From Gloeobacter violaceus PCC 7421 (GTDB lineage Bacteria > Cyanobacteriota > Cyanobacteriia > Gloeobacterales > Gloeobacteraceae), in contig NC_005125.1 in assembly GCF_000011385.1 (NCBI RefSeq), forward strand, positions 4,030,001 through 4,094,000: a stretch of DNA of 64,000 bases, in the 5' to 3' direction. The notes below the pieces were generated by a model, which had not been told where the DNA came from, made no database searches, and saw only the letters and a list, made by a program, of their open reading frames with translations. How positions within the stretch are numbered: position 1 is the stretch's first letter; every line of letters starts with the position of its first letter. Below, piece by piece: positions 8,748 to 18,460 of the stretch. Made by a program: the position numbers and the translations under genes.

Positions 8748-9194
8748 ATGACCGTTTCGCTGCTGTTTGACGCGGCCAACCTGTTCGTGCTGCCCTTTTG
8801 GGCGCTGATGATCGTCGCTCCCAACTGGAAGGTGACTCGCAGGGTGATGGCCTCCTATCTACCCTTCATCGCCCTGGCGCTGGTATATCTTTACCTGGTG
8901 GCGGGAAGCCTCAACACCGAATCGCTCCAGGCAATGTCCAACCCAAAACTTGCCGACATCGCGCGCTTTTTTGGCACCGAGCAGGGAGCCGCCGCGGGCT
9001 GGGTACATTATCTGGTGTTCGATTTATTCGTCGGCCGCTGGATTTACTTCGAAGGTCAACGCACGGCAGTCTGGACGATCCACTCGCTAATTTTGTGTCT
9101 ATTTTTCGGCCCGTTCGGGCTGCTCTCCCACATCCTCACCGCCTGGGTCAGCCAAAAAGGTGCGCTCTCCGCTTCCGCCGATGCCCGACCCTGA
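8748..9194 (+). CDS. ABA4-like (DUF4281) membrane protein
   Basis: 148 residues, about four predicted membrane helices. The opening LLFDAANLFVLPFWALMIVAPNW and the later GWVHYLVFDLFVGRWIYFEGQ are characteristic of the ABA4-like family. In plants ABA4 is needed for neoxanthin formation; bacterial members have an uncharacterised, possibly carotenoid-related role in the membrane. The last 14 bp overlap the next gene, indicating cotranscription. Confidence 0.85.
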   Translation: MTVSLLFDAANLFVLPFWALMIVAPNWKVTRRVMASYLPFIALALVYLYLVAGSLNTESLQAMSNPKLADIARFFGTEQGAAAGWVHYLVFDLFVGRWIYFEGQRTAVWTIHSLILCLFFGPFGLLSHILTAWVSQKGALSASADARP

Positions 9195-9495
9195 GGCATT
9201 CCCGCCCGGAGCCGTGAGTGTCGATGCAGGCGGGATCACCCTCACTGTCTGGGCTCAGCCGCGCGCCAGCTGTTCTGAGGTGGTGGGCTGGCAGCAGAAC
9301 GCCTTCAAAGTGCGTCTTGCCGCCCCGCCGGTCGAAGGTAAGGCCAATGCCGAGTGCGTCGCTTTGATCGCCGCGTTTTTCGGTGTACCCCGCCGACAGG
9401 TAAGCCTTGTTCAGGGCCAGCAAGGACGTCATAAAAAAATCCGCATCGAAGCTCCTGCTGACTTATTACTTGTCGCTTTGCAAAAACTCTCGTAG
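9181..9495 (+). CDS. DUF167 / YggU-family protein
   Basis: 104 residues. The core VDAGGITLTVWAQPRASCSEVVG, then KVRLAAPPVEGKANAECV and the basic GRHKKIRIEAP define the YggU/DUF167 fold. The biochemical function of this widespread small protein is unknown. I use the ATG at 9181, which overlaps the ABA4-like gene by 14 bp; a GTG at 9160 is the alternative. The IS1182-type element begins ~85 bp downstream. Confidence 0.85.
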   Translation: MPDPEAFPPGAVSVDAGGITLTVWAQPRASCSEVVGWQQNAFKVRLAAPPVEGKANAECVALIAAFFGVPRRQVSLVQGQQGRHKKIRIEAPADLLLVALQKLS

Positions 9496-9582
9496 GCAGT
9501 AAGTCGCGAAAGGGATAGCAAAAGCAGTCAACTTAATTCCCAACTGGAAGCTCATCCTACCTGAGATGCTAAGCTGCCCTAG

Positions 9583-11244
9583 AGCATCGGTCCAGAACCT
9601 AAGCCGCCTGTGAACGCCCAGCGGCTTCCTGTCGGGCTAGCACATGCAGATTGTGCACCACCGCCACCCGACGCAAATCGAATAGATTCTTGCGCACGCC
9701 CAGGTAACGGGCTCGGCGTCCCTGCCACTGACCGATGTGCGCCAAACTGTGCTCGACACTCACGCGCTCACGCAACTTCGCTCGACCCTCCTTTGTCTGC
9801 TGGCGTTCGCGCAACTCGACCAGCAGAAGTTCGTCCGGATGGATCGAGACACTGCGACCTTTGGGGCTGGTCGTGCAGCGTTCCTGTAGGGGACAGCGCC
9901 GACAGCGCGCGGCCGGAAACCGCACTTTCCCACCCACCTCAAAAGGCTGGGTGACGCCCTGTGGACAACGAATCCGCATCGCCTCCCAGTCGAGCACGAA
10001 GGCCGTCTTCTGGAAGTACGGCCCATTTCTAACCGGCCAGGCTTTGCAGTAAATACGCAAGTCTTCTGGACGAAGTCTGACCCACTCGCTGCTCAGATAC
10101 GCCCGGTCGATGTGCAGTTCAATCAACTTCACCCGCTGAGGCTCCAGGTCCGCCTCGATGTCCCTTGTCACCGCCGCTTCCGGTCGGTTGGCCGCAGTAA
10201 TGCCCACTGCGCGCACCAGGCCGCTGTCGATGTCTTTGAGCACGTGGCGCTTGTAGCCATCGATGCGCACCGCCCGGCTTTTGCGGCCGTGGCGCATCGC
10301 GGGGTCTTCGATGCTGATGCGCCGCTCGCGGCTGACTCCACGCCGAAGGACAAACTGTCCGCGCGAGTTGAGTTGTACGTCCTGCTGGTGGACTTGCTCG
10401 GCCGCTTGCAGACACCGTGCGACCCCAGCCTGAGGGGGTTGAGTTTGCCCGTCCAAGTAACTTTCCAGCGATTCGAGCGCCCCGAGCAGCCTTCCCAGAG
10501 CTTCGGCACATTCGTCCGGTTGACTCCAATCGATGTCCAGGGCAGCCTTCAAACTGCTGCCCGCGACGAGTGTGGTGCCTGTCTGCTCAGCCCATTGCGC
10601 CAGTCCCACCCCCGTCTGGCACACCATGATCCTCAATGCCTTGCGCATTGCATGGCCCAACAAATTAAAAGAATCCTCGACTCTCCCGGCTCCCCACAAA
10701 GGGCTCGAATCGAGGGCCGCCCGCAACGCCCGTGAGCCGAACCCGCCGTCGCTGGTGGCCAACTCGATGGTCCGCTCAATCAGGCGACGGTCGAGGCCGT
10801 GGGCGATGAGCGCTTGGCGGAAGCGTATCAGGGTGGCTTTGCCGAAGGGGGCTTCCTCGCAATCGAGGCAGTCGAGCACCATCTGCCACCGGCGGTCCAT
10901 GGTGAGCACTTCAATGGTCTCGTCGTCGGAGATACCGGTGTAGGCCTGCAAGACAGTGGCCAGGGCCAGTTGAGCCGGTGGGATGGGCGGCTGACCGCAA
11001 GGGCTGTCTTTGTAGATGCCGGCCAGTTCGCTCTGGAAGGCGGCGTCGAAGAGTTGATGGCGGATGCGGCGCAGGAAAACGAACAGCTTGGCGCGACGGA
11101 TACGCTTGAGGATAGCCTGCTCAGCGGGTGAGGGTTCCACTGGCGGCTGCCAGACAGAAGGCTGCATAGGCGAAGGAGGTAGAGGTCGTCTCCAGAAAAG
11201 AGGATGCGGCTTCTACCGTCAACTGCTGGTTCTGGACCGATGCT
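9583..11244 (-). mobile_element. IS1182-family insertion sequence, complete
   Basis: A single long transposase ORF is bounded by a perfect 22-bp inverted repeat at 9578-9599 and 11228-11249. The outermost CTAG of each copy (9579-9582, 11245-11248) is probably a duplicated palindromic 4-bp target, as known for IS1182 elements, leaving AGCATCGGTCCAGAACC as the true terminal repeat. Perfect ends and an unbroken ORF suggest a recent, possibly mobile copy. Confidence 0.85.
9599..11167 (-). CDS. IS1182-family transposase
   Basis: 522 residues, usual length for the family. The N-terminal DUF772-like domain (QLFDAAFQSELAGIYKDSPCGQPPIPPAQLALATVLQ region) recognises DNA. The RNase-H-like DDE core follows (AALDSSPLWGAGRVEDSF near residue 150 with the first Asp; LIELHIDRAYLSSEW later). 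A Cys-rich segment (CRRCPLQERCTT) near residue 425 precedes the C-terminal VSVEHSLAHIGQWQGRRARYLG, which probably includes the catalytic Glu. No stop or frameshift is seen. Confidence 0.92.
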   Translation of the reverse strand: MQPSVWQPPVEPSPAEQAILKRIRRAKLFVFLRRIRHQLFDAAFQSELAGIYKDSPCGQPPIPPAQLALATVLQAYTGISDDETIEVLTMDRRWQMVLDCLDCEEAPFGKATLIRFRQALIAHGLDRRLIERTIELATSDGGFGSRALRAALDSSPLWGAGRVEDSFNLLGHAMRKALRIMVCQTGVGLAQWAEQTGTTLVAGSSLKAALDIDWSQPDECAEALGRLLGALESLESYLDGQTQPPQAGVARCLQAAEQVHQQDVQLNSRGQFVLRRGVSRERRISIEDPAMRHGRKSRAVRIDGYKRHVLKDIDSGLVRAVGITAANRPEAAVTRDIEADLEPQRVKLIELHIDRAYLSSEWVRLRPEDLRIYCKAWPVRNGPYFQKTAFVLDWEAMRIRCPQGVTQPFEVGGKVRFPAARCRRCPLQERCTTSPKGRSVSIHPDELLLVELRERQQTKEGRAKLRERVSVEHSLAHIGQWQGRRARYLGVRKNLFDLRRVAVVHNLHVLARQEAAGRSQAA

Positions 11245-11446
11245 CTAGGCGCGAGCGCTTGATGCGCCAAGCCCGGCCGAGCTTTCCAGCGCGTAGCTCC
11301 CCGGCGGCGATGGCTCGCTTTAGGTGATCGCGGCTCAGACCGGTGAGCGCCTGGGCCTCGCCGAGGGTGAGCAGAATTTTCTCGCCGAGCGCGGCGGCCG
11401 GCTGCTGCCGCTCGCGCCGGTATCCCAGTCCATCGAGGATCGCCAT
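11219..11446 (-). pseudogene. Excisionase/MerR-type HTH protein, 3' end replaced by IS1182
   Basis: The segment KILLTLGEAQALTGLSRDHLKRAIAAGELRAGKLGRAWRIKRSRL is a clear DNA-binding HTH of the excisionase family. After RSRL the frame enters the IS1182 terminal repeat and stops there, so the C-terminus is IS-derived. I place the start at the ATG at 11446 (75 residues). The frame is open much further upstream, but that part is a shadow of mfd. Removing the IS would extend the frame toward the end of the DUF167 gene, so the native C-terminus is uncertain. Confidence 0.6.
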
Positions 11447-11625
11447 CAGTCCCGCCAGTGCTTCGCCAGGGTTCGCCAAGGGCGCCAGTGCGTTGTCGGA
11501 GGCTGTCGGAGCGGCTGGCGGAGGGACGGTCGCCGACTTGGTGAGAGAAGTGCCAAGAGTGGATCGAAACCTGGACGGTTCTTCTCCAGTCCGATGTTTA
11601 ATTGGCTTTTCCTGCTTAAGCGAGA

Positions 11626-14600
11626 TTATCCCGCCATCTCCAGCGACGGCAACTGCACCTTGTCGAGCCACTGCACCAGATTTTCGAGTTGCTGGGCGCT
11701 GGGGAGAACACCCAGGTTGCGCACGGTGACTTTGCCGGGCTGAAAGAAAAAGCGTCCGCGCACCTCCGCCGGCAACGCCTGGTGAATTTGCTCCCAGGCG
11801 GGAGCCTCCATGGGAGTCTCCAGCACAATGTTGGTGCCTTCGGGGCGGATGCGGGCAAAGCCCAGGGCGCGGGCCACCTGCTTCAGTTCCATGACGCGCA
11901 GCAGTTGCTGGGCGGCAGGGGGCACAGGGCCGTAGCGCTCGGTCCATTCAAGGGCGGCAGCTTGCAGTTGGGCGCGGTCGGGGGCGGCGGCCACCTGGCG
12001 GTAGGCGCGCATCTTCTGTTCGAGATCCGGGATGTAGTCGGCCGGGATAAAGGCGGTGACGCGCAGGTCGATCTGGGTGTCCTCGACCTTGGGCAGCTTG
12101 CGGCCGCGGATTTCTTGAATCGCCTCTTCCAATAGTTCCATGTACAAGTCGAAGCCGATGGCGTTGAGCTGGCCCGACTGCTCGGCCCCCAGCAAGTTGC
12201 CGACGCCGCGGATTTCCATGTCGCGCATGGCGAGCTGGTAGCCCGATCCCAGTTGGGTAAATTCTTGGATGGCTCTCAGGCGCTTGCGCGCCTCGTCGGT
12301 GAGGGCTTCCTCCTGCTTGTAGAACATCCAGGCGTGGGCCTGCACCCCCGAGCGGCCCACCCGGCCGCGCAACTGGTAGAGCTGGGAAAGACCGAACTGG
12401 TGGGCGTTCTCGACCAGGATCGTGTTGACGCGGGGAATATCGAGGCCCGATTCGATGATCGTCGTACAGACGAGAATGTCGAATTCGCCGCCGCTGAAGG
12501 CGAGCATCGTCGATTCGAGTTCGCCCTCCTCCATCTGGCCGTGGCCGACGCAGACGCGGGCGGTGGGGATCATCGCCTGCAGGCGGGCGGCGACATCCTG
12601 AATATCTTCGATGCGGTTGTAGACATAAAAAATCTGGCCGCCCCGGCCCAACTCCTGCAAAATCGCCGTGCGCACATGCTCGGGGTCGTAGGGAGCGAGG
12701 TGGGTCTTGATCGGGCGGCGGCTCGGGGGCGGGGTAGTAATCAAGCTCATCTCGCGTACCCCGGAAAGCGACATGTAGAGCGTGCGGGGAATCGGGGTGG
12801 CCGTGAGGGTGAGCACGTCCACCTGGGTCTTGAGGGTCTTGATTTTTTCTTTTTGGGCGACGCCGAAGCGCTGCTCCTCGTCGATAACCAGCAGCCCCAG
12901 ATTCTGGAAGCGCACCCCGGCTCCCAACAGCTGGTGGGTGCCGATCACCAGATCCAGTTCGCCGGTGGCGAGGCGGGCGAGCAGGTCTTTTTTCTCGCTC
13001 GCGGTGCGAAAGCGGTTGAGTAGACCGATCGAAATCGGGTAGGGAGCGAAGCGCTCTTTAAACGTGTGATAGTGCTGGGAGGCGAGCACCGTGGTGGGCA
13101 CCAGCACGGCGCACTGGACACCCGAGGTGAGGGCTTTGAAGGCGGCCCGGATCGCCACCTCGGTTTTGCCGAAGCCGACGTCGCCGCAGACCAGCCGGTC
13201 CATAGGCCGCTCCGACTCCATGTCGATTTTCACTTCCTGGATGGCGCGGGCTTGATCCGGGGTGAGCGGATAGGGAAAGGACTCCTCCATCTCCCGCTGC
13301 CAGGGCTGGTCGGGCGGAAAGGGAATGCGGCTTTCCTGGGCGCGGCGGGCATAGAGATCGAGCAGGTCGAAGGCGATTTTCTGGATCGCTTTTTTGACTT
13401 TTTGCTTGGTCTTCTCCCAACTCTTGCTCCCCATGCGCGACAGCTGTACCGTTCCACCGGTGGAGCGGTAGCGCGAGAGCGAATTCATCTGATCGGCCGC
13501 CACCCGCAGGATGCCGTCGGCGTACTCGATGACCAGGTACTCGCGCGCCGAGCCGCTCACGGTCAGCTTCTCGAGCTTCGCGAAGCGACCAATCCCGTGG
13601 CTGCGGTGGACGACGAAATCGCCGGGGTTGAGCTTGTCGAGGTCGATTTGCTTGGAGGCGGCCCGGCGGCGCTTGCGCACGAAGTTGGGCGTGGCGAGCA
13701 CCCGCTGTCCAAAAAATTCGCGATCGGTGACCAGCACGACGCGCAGGGTGGCAAGGATGCTCCCCTCCATCTCGGCAAGGCCCGAGTACTTGAGGGCAAT
13801 GGGCGTGCGGGTGGAGCGCGCCTTTTCGATGGCGGGCAGATCCTGCGGGTTGGGGATGAACTGGGCGGGGCAGTCGTGATCGCCCAACAGGGCCACCGCC
13901 CGGCTCGGCTGGGCCGAGAGCATCCAGATTTGCAGCCCCTGGGCGCGGTACTGCCGCAGGTGCTCCGCCAGGTTGCCGAACTGGTGAGGCACACTCGGCA
14001 GCGGCCGGCCCCCCAGACCGAACGCCTCGCCCTCGGCAACCAGTTCGCGCATCTCGATGAGCGCGTAGCGCCCGAGGGACGCCGTGATCGCCGCAAAATC
14101 GGTGTGCAGCGGCCCCGGTCCCACCGGCTGGTGGGACCACTGCTCCTCGGCCTGCTCGCACCAGCGGTGCTCGGCGGAGCGCACCTGCTCGGGTTCATCG
14201 ACACAGACGGTGAGCGCGTCCGGCAGATAGTCCACCAGGGAGGCCGGTTGGTCAAACGCCAGCCCCAGCCAGCGGCGCAACCCCTCGGGAGCCTGGCCCT
14301 GCTGGATCTGGGTGCGCACGACTTCCTGCCAGCTATTGGGCAACTCGGCCACCCGCGCCGGGGTGAGCCGCAGCTGCAACTCCGGCAGGACCACCGGCCC
14401 GAAGCCCACCGGGGTAATCGCCACCTGCTGCACTGCATCGAGGGAGCGCTGGGTGGCCGGGTCAAATTCGCGCAGGCGCTCCAACTCGTCGCCGAACCAC
14501 TCGGCGCGCACGGGTATCTCGGCAGAAACCGGAAAGAAGTCCAGAATGTCGCCGCGGCGGGAGAATTGGCCCTCGGCTTCGACCTGGGGCACCCGCAGAT

Positions 14601-15090
14601 AGCCCAGCCGCACCAGTTCGCCGGTCAACTTCTCAATCGACAGACCCGCACCCGCCTCCAGCGACAGGCAATATTCCGCCAGATACTCCGGCGGCGGCAG
14701 GTGGGGATGCAGCGCCCGGCTGGTGCAGACGATCGCCCAGTGGGCGCTGCTGCGTCCGGTCAGCTCGGCAAGCACCTGCAGTTGTCCCCAGGTGACTTCT
14801 TCTTCCGGATCAAAAGGCTCGTAGGGGGTCGCTTCTGAGGACGGATACAGGTACACCGAACCCCAACCCATCGCTTCGAGCTGGGCGCTCCAGCGCGCTG
14901 CTTCCTCAAGATTGGCGGTGACGACCAAAAGTGGCGTGCCCTGGCGGCGGGCCAGGGCCGAGGCGGCAATGCCGCGGGCGACCCGGTTGCCGCCCTGCAG
15001 CCGGACAGGCAGGGCTTTGCCGAGGCGTTGGGACATCTCCTCAAGAAACGGAGAACCCCTAAGACTCTGGATGAGGGCGGTGAGCGGCAT
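11626..15090 (-). CDS. mfd: Transcription-repair coupling factor Mfd
   Basis: 1154 residues from the ATG at 15090 ([15 protein letters not shown]); the frame opens earlier but without family similarity. Mfd removes RNA polymerase stalled at lesions and recruits UvrA. The N-terminal third is UvrB-like. The Tudor-like RNA-polymerase-interacting region ([16 protein letters not shown]) is near residue 490. The SF2 translocase has Walker [10 protein letters not shown] near 635, DEEQRFG near 735, and [12 protein letters not shown] then [14 protein letters not shown] in the RecG-like module. The C-terminal TRCF/D7 domain ends the protein. All domains are present. An HTH remnant lies just downstream. 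Confidence 0.97.
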   Translation of the reverse strand: MPLTALIQSLRGSPFLEEMSQRLGKALPVRLQGGNRVARGIAASALARRQGTPLLVVTANLEEAARWSAQLEAMGWGSVYLYPSSEATPYEPFDPEEEVTWGQLQVLAELTGRSSAHWAIVCTSRALHPHLPPPEYLAEYCLSLEAGAGLSIEKLTGELVRLGYLRVPQVEAEGQFSRRGDILDFFPVSAEIPVRAEWFGDELERLREFDPATQRSLDAVQQVAITPVGFGPVVLPELQLRLTPARVAELPNSWQEVVRTQIQQGQAPEGLRRWLGLAFDQPASLVDYLPDALTVCVDEPEQVRSAEHRWCEQAEEQWSHQPVGPGPLHTDFAAITASLGRYALIEMRELVAEGEAFGLGGRPLPSVPHQFGNLAEHLRQYRAQGLQIWMLSAQPSRAVALLGDHDCPAQFIPNPQDLPAIEKARSTRTPIALKYSGLAEMEGSILATLRVVLVTDREFFGQRVLATPNFVRKRRRAASKQIDLDKLNPGDFVVHRSHGIGRFAKLEKLTVSGSAREYLVIEYADGILRVAADQMNSLSRYRSTGGTVQLSRMGSKSWEKTKQKVKKAIQKIAFDLLDLYARRAQESRIPFPPDQPWQREMEESFPYPLTPDQARAIQEVKIDMESERPMDRLVCGDVGFGKTEVAIRAAFKALTSGVQCAVLVPTTVLASQHYHTFKERFAPYPISIGLLNRFRTASEKKDLLARLATGELDLVIGTHQLLGAGVRFQNLGLLVIDEEQRFGVAQKEKIKTLKTQVDVLTLTATPIPRTLYMSLSGVREMSLITTPPPSRRPIKTHLAPYDPEHVRTAILQELGRGGQIFYVYNRIEDIQDVAARLQAMIPTARVCVGHGQMEEGELESTMLAFSGGEFDILVCTTIIESGLDIPRVNTILVENAHQFGLSQLYQLRGRVGRSGVQAHAWMFYKQEEALTDEARKRLRAIQEFTQLGSGYQLAMRDMEIRGVGNLLGAEQSGQLNAIGFDLYMELLEEAIQEIRGRKLPKVEDTQIDLRVTAFIPADYIPDLEQKMRAYRQVAAAPDRAQLQAAALEWTERYGPVPPAAQQLLRVMELKQVARALGFARIRPEGTNIVLETPMEAPAWEQIHQALPAEVRGRFFFQPGKVTVRNLGVLPSAQQLENLVQWLDKVQLPSLEMAG

Positions 15091-15211
15091 GAACGACAGG
15101 CAGCATCGGCAATCTATTGTAACGTTGAGCCCATCGGCCACGACACCCGTGCGGCGAACCCTCCTGGTGTGTAATAATTAGCGATTGTGTTCAAAATCCG
15201 GAGTGCGGACG

Positions 15212-15457
15212 ATGTCGCGCAAGTGCATGCTCACCGGCAAAAAAGCCAACAACGCCTACAGCGTTTCTTTTTCCCACCGCCGCAACAAGCGTTTGCAGAT
15301 GGCCAACTTGCAATGGAAGCGGATCTGGGACGATCAGCAGGGTTGCTTCGTGCGCTTGAAGCTCTCGACCAAAGCGATCAAGACCCTTGAGCACCGCAGC
15401 CTGCACGCTTTGGCCAAAGAAGCGGGTCTGGATCTAAGCAAATACGTTGTGAAATAA
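15212..15457 (+). CDS. rpmB: 50S ribosomal protein L28
   Basis: 81 residues, normal for cyanobacterial bL28. [20 protein letters not shown] followed by HRRNKRLQ is diagnostic, with [10 protein letters not shown] in the C-terminal half. I use the ATG at 15212; a longer frame from a GTG at 15185 lacks similarity. It is divergent from mfd; an A+T-rich TAATAAT at about 15172-15178 in the 121-bp gap could serve as a -10 element. No zinc-binding CxxC pairs are seen. Confidence 0.96.
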   Translation: MSRKCMLTGKKANNAYSVSFSHRRNKRLQMANLQWKRIWDDQQGCFVRLKLSTKAIKTLEHRSLHALAKEAGLDLSKYVVK

Positions 15458-15487
15458 ATCAAGGCTTACGATTGCGCGCCGCACCGG

Positions 15488-16237
15488 TTAGATAAGCTGC
15501 CAGTGGCGCAATCCTTCGGCGATGCCTTCAGCACAGCGGCCCTTCGCAGCGTAGATAGGCAGCTTCGGCTGCCCCGTCATCCACGCGACCAGCTCGCTAC
15601 GGGCATTGCCGACGGCGATTCCCAGGTTGCCCGTCTCAAAGAGGCTTTGATCGTTGCCGGAATCGCCGCAGACCACTGTATTTCGACTGTCGAAGTTCCA
15701 GCGCTCCTGCAAGTAGCGCACCGCTGATCCCTTGTTGCCCTTGGCGGGCAGGATGTCAAGATCGCGAAAACTGGAGTAGACCACGCGCGTTCGCAACTGC
15801 GCCTTTAGTAACTGTGCTTCGAGTTCGGCGATGCGGTAAGCGTGGGCGGGATCGAGAAAATAACTGCGCTTGAACGGGCCTTGCTCAGCCGAAGGCTGGG
15901 GCCACAGTTCCGGGAAAAGCCCGGCGACAGCTTCGATTGCCTCCGTTTGCCATCCGTCCTTCAGAAGCTCCCACCACCGATGATCCGGCCTGTCGGGATC
16001 TTCTGAATAGTAGATGGCCGTCCCGACACTAGTCACCAGGGCATCGGGAATCAACAATTCGGCCTCGGCAATCAGGGTCAAAGCCGAAGCAGGCGAGCGT
16101 CCGGTGGCATAGATCACTGTGACCTCGGGTTCGGCGAGGACCGCGTTGAGCACCCGCAGCGCCTCGCGGTCCTCGGGAAGCGAACCGACCAGGGTGTCGT
16201 CGAGATCGCTGACGAACAAAAAAGGCAGGTTCGCCAT
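15488..16237 (-). CDS. Sucrose-phosphate phosphatase-like HAD hydrolase
   Basis: 249 residues. HAD motif I is FVSDLDDTL (Asp11 nucleophile, Asp13 acid/base), motif II YATGRS, motif III Lys in LPAKGNKGSAV, motif IV VCGDSGNDQSLFE. This is the class IIB cap arrangement of sucrose-6-phosphate phosphatase, which releases sucrose from sucrose-6-phosphate. It starts 3 bp after a GT4 glycosyltransferase that would make the substrate, so the two form a sucrose-synthesis operon. A related HAD-IIB activity (mannosylglycerate-type) cannot be excluded. Confidence 0.85.
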   Translation of the reverse strand: MANLPFLFVSDLDDTLVGSLPEDREALRVLNAVLAEPEVTVIYATGRSPASALTLIAEAELLIPDALVTSVGTAIYYSEDPDRPDHRWWELLKDGWQTEAIEAVAGLFPELWPQPSAEQGPFKRSYFLDPAHAYRIAELEAQLLKAQLRTRVVYSSFRDLDILPAKGNKGSAVRYLQERWNFDSRNTVVCGDSGNDQSLFETGNLGIAVGNARSELVAWMTGQPKLPIYAAKGRCAEGIAEGLRHWQLI

Positions 16238-16240
16238 CGA

Positions 16241-17488
16241 TCAGGCCACAGACTGCTGCTTTTGCGGGCGATTAGAAACCCGACGGGCCGCCAGGTTCGC
16301 ATAAAGGCGCCCGAGTTGGCGGCTCACCCCGGCCCAGGTGAAGTGGTCATGGATGCGGCGAACACCGGCGAGCGACAACCGCTCGCGCAACCCGGCATCG
16401 GTAATCACCCGGCGAATGGCCCCGGCGAAGCGCTCGGCATCGCGCGGCGGTACCAGCAGACCCGTCTCGTTGTTGACGACGCTGTAGCATAGCCCACCTA
16501 CCGCGCTGGCGATCACCGGTGTGCCGCAGGCCATCGCTTCGATGGCCACCAAACCAAACGGTTCGTAGTGGCTTGGCACCACGCACACGTCCGCTGCCGT
16601 GTAATAGTTGGGCAGATCCGCCTGGTCGATGCGGCCCGTAAACTCGGTCCGACCGGTTAGACCCACCTCCTCGACTACACTGCGGATGCGCTCGAACTCG
16701 ACGCCGTCGCCGCGATCGGGCGTATAGCCGCCGCCGATGACCAGACGCACCGGTTCCTCAATCTGGGCCACCGCGCGCACCAGGGTCTCGATCCCCTTGC
16801 GCTTGTCGAAGCGGCCCACGTAGAGCACCACTTTCTCCTGCTCAGCCCAGCCGAGTACCCGCCGCGCCTCGGCCCGATCGGTCTCCACGAAGTGGCCGAT
16901 GTCTACACCGCAAGGAATGACATCCACCGAGCCTTTGCGCGAGACGTAAGAGCGCATATGCTCCGCCTCTTGAGGGCTGGTGGCCACGACCCGGTCCGCC
17001 TGCTCCAGAATCCGGCGCTCACCGTTCAGGCGCAGCTGTGCCGAGGCGGGAATCTCTGCGACGTTCATGTATTTGACGGCACCCAGGGAGTGGTAAGTGT
17101 GTACCACGGGTATACCCAATTTCTCGCGCAGTGCCAGCCCCACCATCCCCGAATGCCAATAGTGGGTGTGTACCGCGTCGTAGGAGTGGCGCCGGGCGTA
17201 GGCCGTCAAGCTTTCCACAAAATGGGGAATATAGCTGTGTAAGTCGTCGCGCTTCACAAACTCCAAAGGCCCGGCGGCGAGGCGGATCGTGCGGCAGTTG
17301 GGAGCTTCTTCGACGACCTCTTCTTGTGACGGATCTATACGGCGAGTGAACATGTCTACCTGGTGGCCGAGACTTGCCAGATGCTTGCCGACCTCTCGAA
17401 CATAGACATTTTGTCCACCTGCTTCCTCTGCGCCGATGACCGCCGAGGGGTCGCCATTCACAGAGATCAGTGCAATCCGTCCGTACAT
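16241..17488 (-). CDS. GT4 glycosyltransferase, sucrose-phosphate synthase-like
   Basis: 415 residues, about the size of a minimal cyanobacterial SPS lacking extra regulatory domains. The N-half begins ISVNGDPSAVIGAEEAGGQNVYVREV, the glycine-rich loop of sucrose enzymes and MshA-like transferases. The C-half has VVLYVGRFDKRKGIETL and the E-x7-E donor motif EPFGLVAIEA near residue 310. SPS makes sucrose-6-phosphate from a sugar nucleotide and fructose-6-phosphate in the cytoplasm. The adjacent phosphatase supports that reading; from sequence alone another GT4 activity remains possible. Confidence 0.8.
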   Translation of the reverse strand: MYGRIALISVNGDPSAVIGAEEAGGQNVYVREVGKHLASLGHQVDMFTRRIDPSQEEVVEEAPNCRTIRLAAGPLEFVKRDDLHSYIPHFVESLTAYARRHSYDAVHTHYWHSGMVGLALREKLGIPVVHTYHSLGAVKYMNVAEIPASAQLRLNGERRILEQADRVVATSPQEAEHMRSYVSRKGSVDVIPCGVDIGHFVETDRAEARRVLGWAEQEKVVLYVGRFDKRKGIETLVRAVAQIEEPVRLVIGGGYTPDRGDGVEFERIRSVVEEVGLTGRTEFTGRIDQADLPNYYTAADVCVVPSHYEPFGLVAIEAMACGTPVIASAVGGLCYSVVNNETGLLVPPRDAERFAGAIRRVITDAGLRERLSLAGVRRIHDHFTWAGVSRQLGRLYANLAARRVSNRPQKQQSVA

Positions 17489-17776
17489 ATATAATCTCCG
17501 AGACGCCTGTCGTTGCTTTGTTATTTGGTAGCTTGACTATAGGATGGCTCACGCGATGCATGCAATTCTTCTGCCCCAGGGCTGAAATGGTCGAACCGTT
17601 CCAAATAGGCCGTTCTGCGTATGGGCAGGATTGAACCCGTCCCATCTCTCTTTAGGGGGAAGTGGCGGCGTCGCTGCCTTATCAGGATTAAGAATAGGTA
17701 AAGAAAGTAGCGCTCGTCCTGCCGGAGGCGAGCTTCCCGGGCGAGCCGACTTGGAGTCGATTCAAGGAGTGTCCCC
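17489..17776. other. Intergenic region with a hairpin; not a tRNA
   Basis: A 288-bp gap between the divergent sucrose operon and the DUF2808 gene. It contains an ATGGG...CCCAT hairpin (about 17621-17645) whose loop reads like a tRNA T-arm, but the rest of the cloverleaf is missing. An AAGGAG about 8 bp before 17777 is the DUF2808 ribosome-binding site. Nothing else can be supported. Confidence 0.4.
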
Positions 17777-18352
17777 ATGATGTACCGCGCACTTGTCCCT
17801 GCTGCCGCCCTCGGGGTGCTGGTCGCCGTTCCGGCCGGTGCCATTCAGTTTGCCGACGGCGAGACCGCCTTTGACCACATTCCGCGTCTGGTCGGTCAGG
17901 ATCTGGTCGACCGCGGATTCAATACCCGTGGTACCTACAACGTCCGCATCCAGGTTCCACAGCAAAGCAACACTGCCCTGGGACGGGTCGTCATCGGTCT
18001 GGCCAATCCCCTCAACTGCGACGTCATTGCGCCGGTACCCGGCAGTGGCGATGTGTCGGTGGCCCAGATGACCTCCAGCCGAACGATGCCGGTGCGGGTG
18101 CGTGTCGGGGACGGCACCGGTTTGCGCTACGGCGATGCCGTCTCCTCCGTGGCCCGCATCGAAGGGTCGCAGTTGGCGGTCACCTTCGATGAGCCGGTTG
18201 CCCCCGGCAGCACCGTCAATATCGAGTGGATGGCCTCCAACCCGGATGTCGAGGCCACCTATCTGTTCGACGTGGTCGCCTATCCGGCCGGGGACGCGCC
18301 GCGCGGCCAGTTTCTGGGCTTTGCCCGCCTCAATGTCGGGACAAACTTCTGA
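17777..18352 (+). CDS. DUF2808 family secreted protein
   Basis: 191 residues with a signal peptide (MMYRALVPAAALGVLVAVPAGA, cleaved about residue 22). The mature part is beta-rich, with TSSRTMPVRVRVG, VTFDEPVAPGSTVNIEW and TYLFDVVAYPAGDAPRGQFLGFARL, the recurring pattern of DUF2808, a cyanobacterial family of exported proteins of unknown function. AAGGAG precedes the start. The SLH-domain gene follows after 108 bp; both products are probably in the periplasm or envelope. Confidence 0.82.
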   Translation: MMYRALVPAAALGVLVAVPAGAIQFADGETAFDHIPRLVGQDLVDRGFNTRGTYNVRIQVPQQSNTALGRVVIGLANPLNCDVIAPVPGSGDVSVAQMTSSRTMPVRVRVGDGTGLRYGDAVSSVARIEGSQLAVTFDEPVAPGSTVNIEWMASNPDVEATYLFDVVAYPAGDAPRGQFLGFARLNVGTNF

Positions 18353-18460
18353 GGTTGTCCTGGCGGCCCTGCCGTGACCCGATTTCTTGCCTTCGGGAAC
18401 CCTGCCGCCGCACTTTTGTCTGGCTACACTATCAGTCAGGTAGTGCACGGATAGCAAGCC

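Noticed and set aside
11447-11947. N-terminal extension of the excisionase-like ORF
   Set aside because: This part lies over the mfd C-terminus in another frame and over a non-conserved linker; it has no domain similarity.
13066-14838. 590-codon ORF on the plus strand
   Set aside because: Antisense shadow of mfd caused by high GC; no recognisable domain.
17615-17660. tRNA-like T-arm (GGGTTCAATCC on the minus strand)
   Set aside because: The five-base T-stem does not pair properly and no matching acceptor, D-arm or anticodon arm could be found; it is better explained as a simple hairpin.
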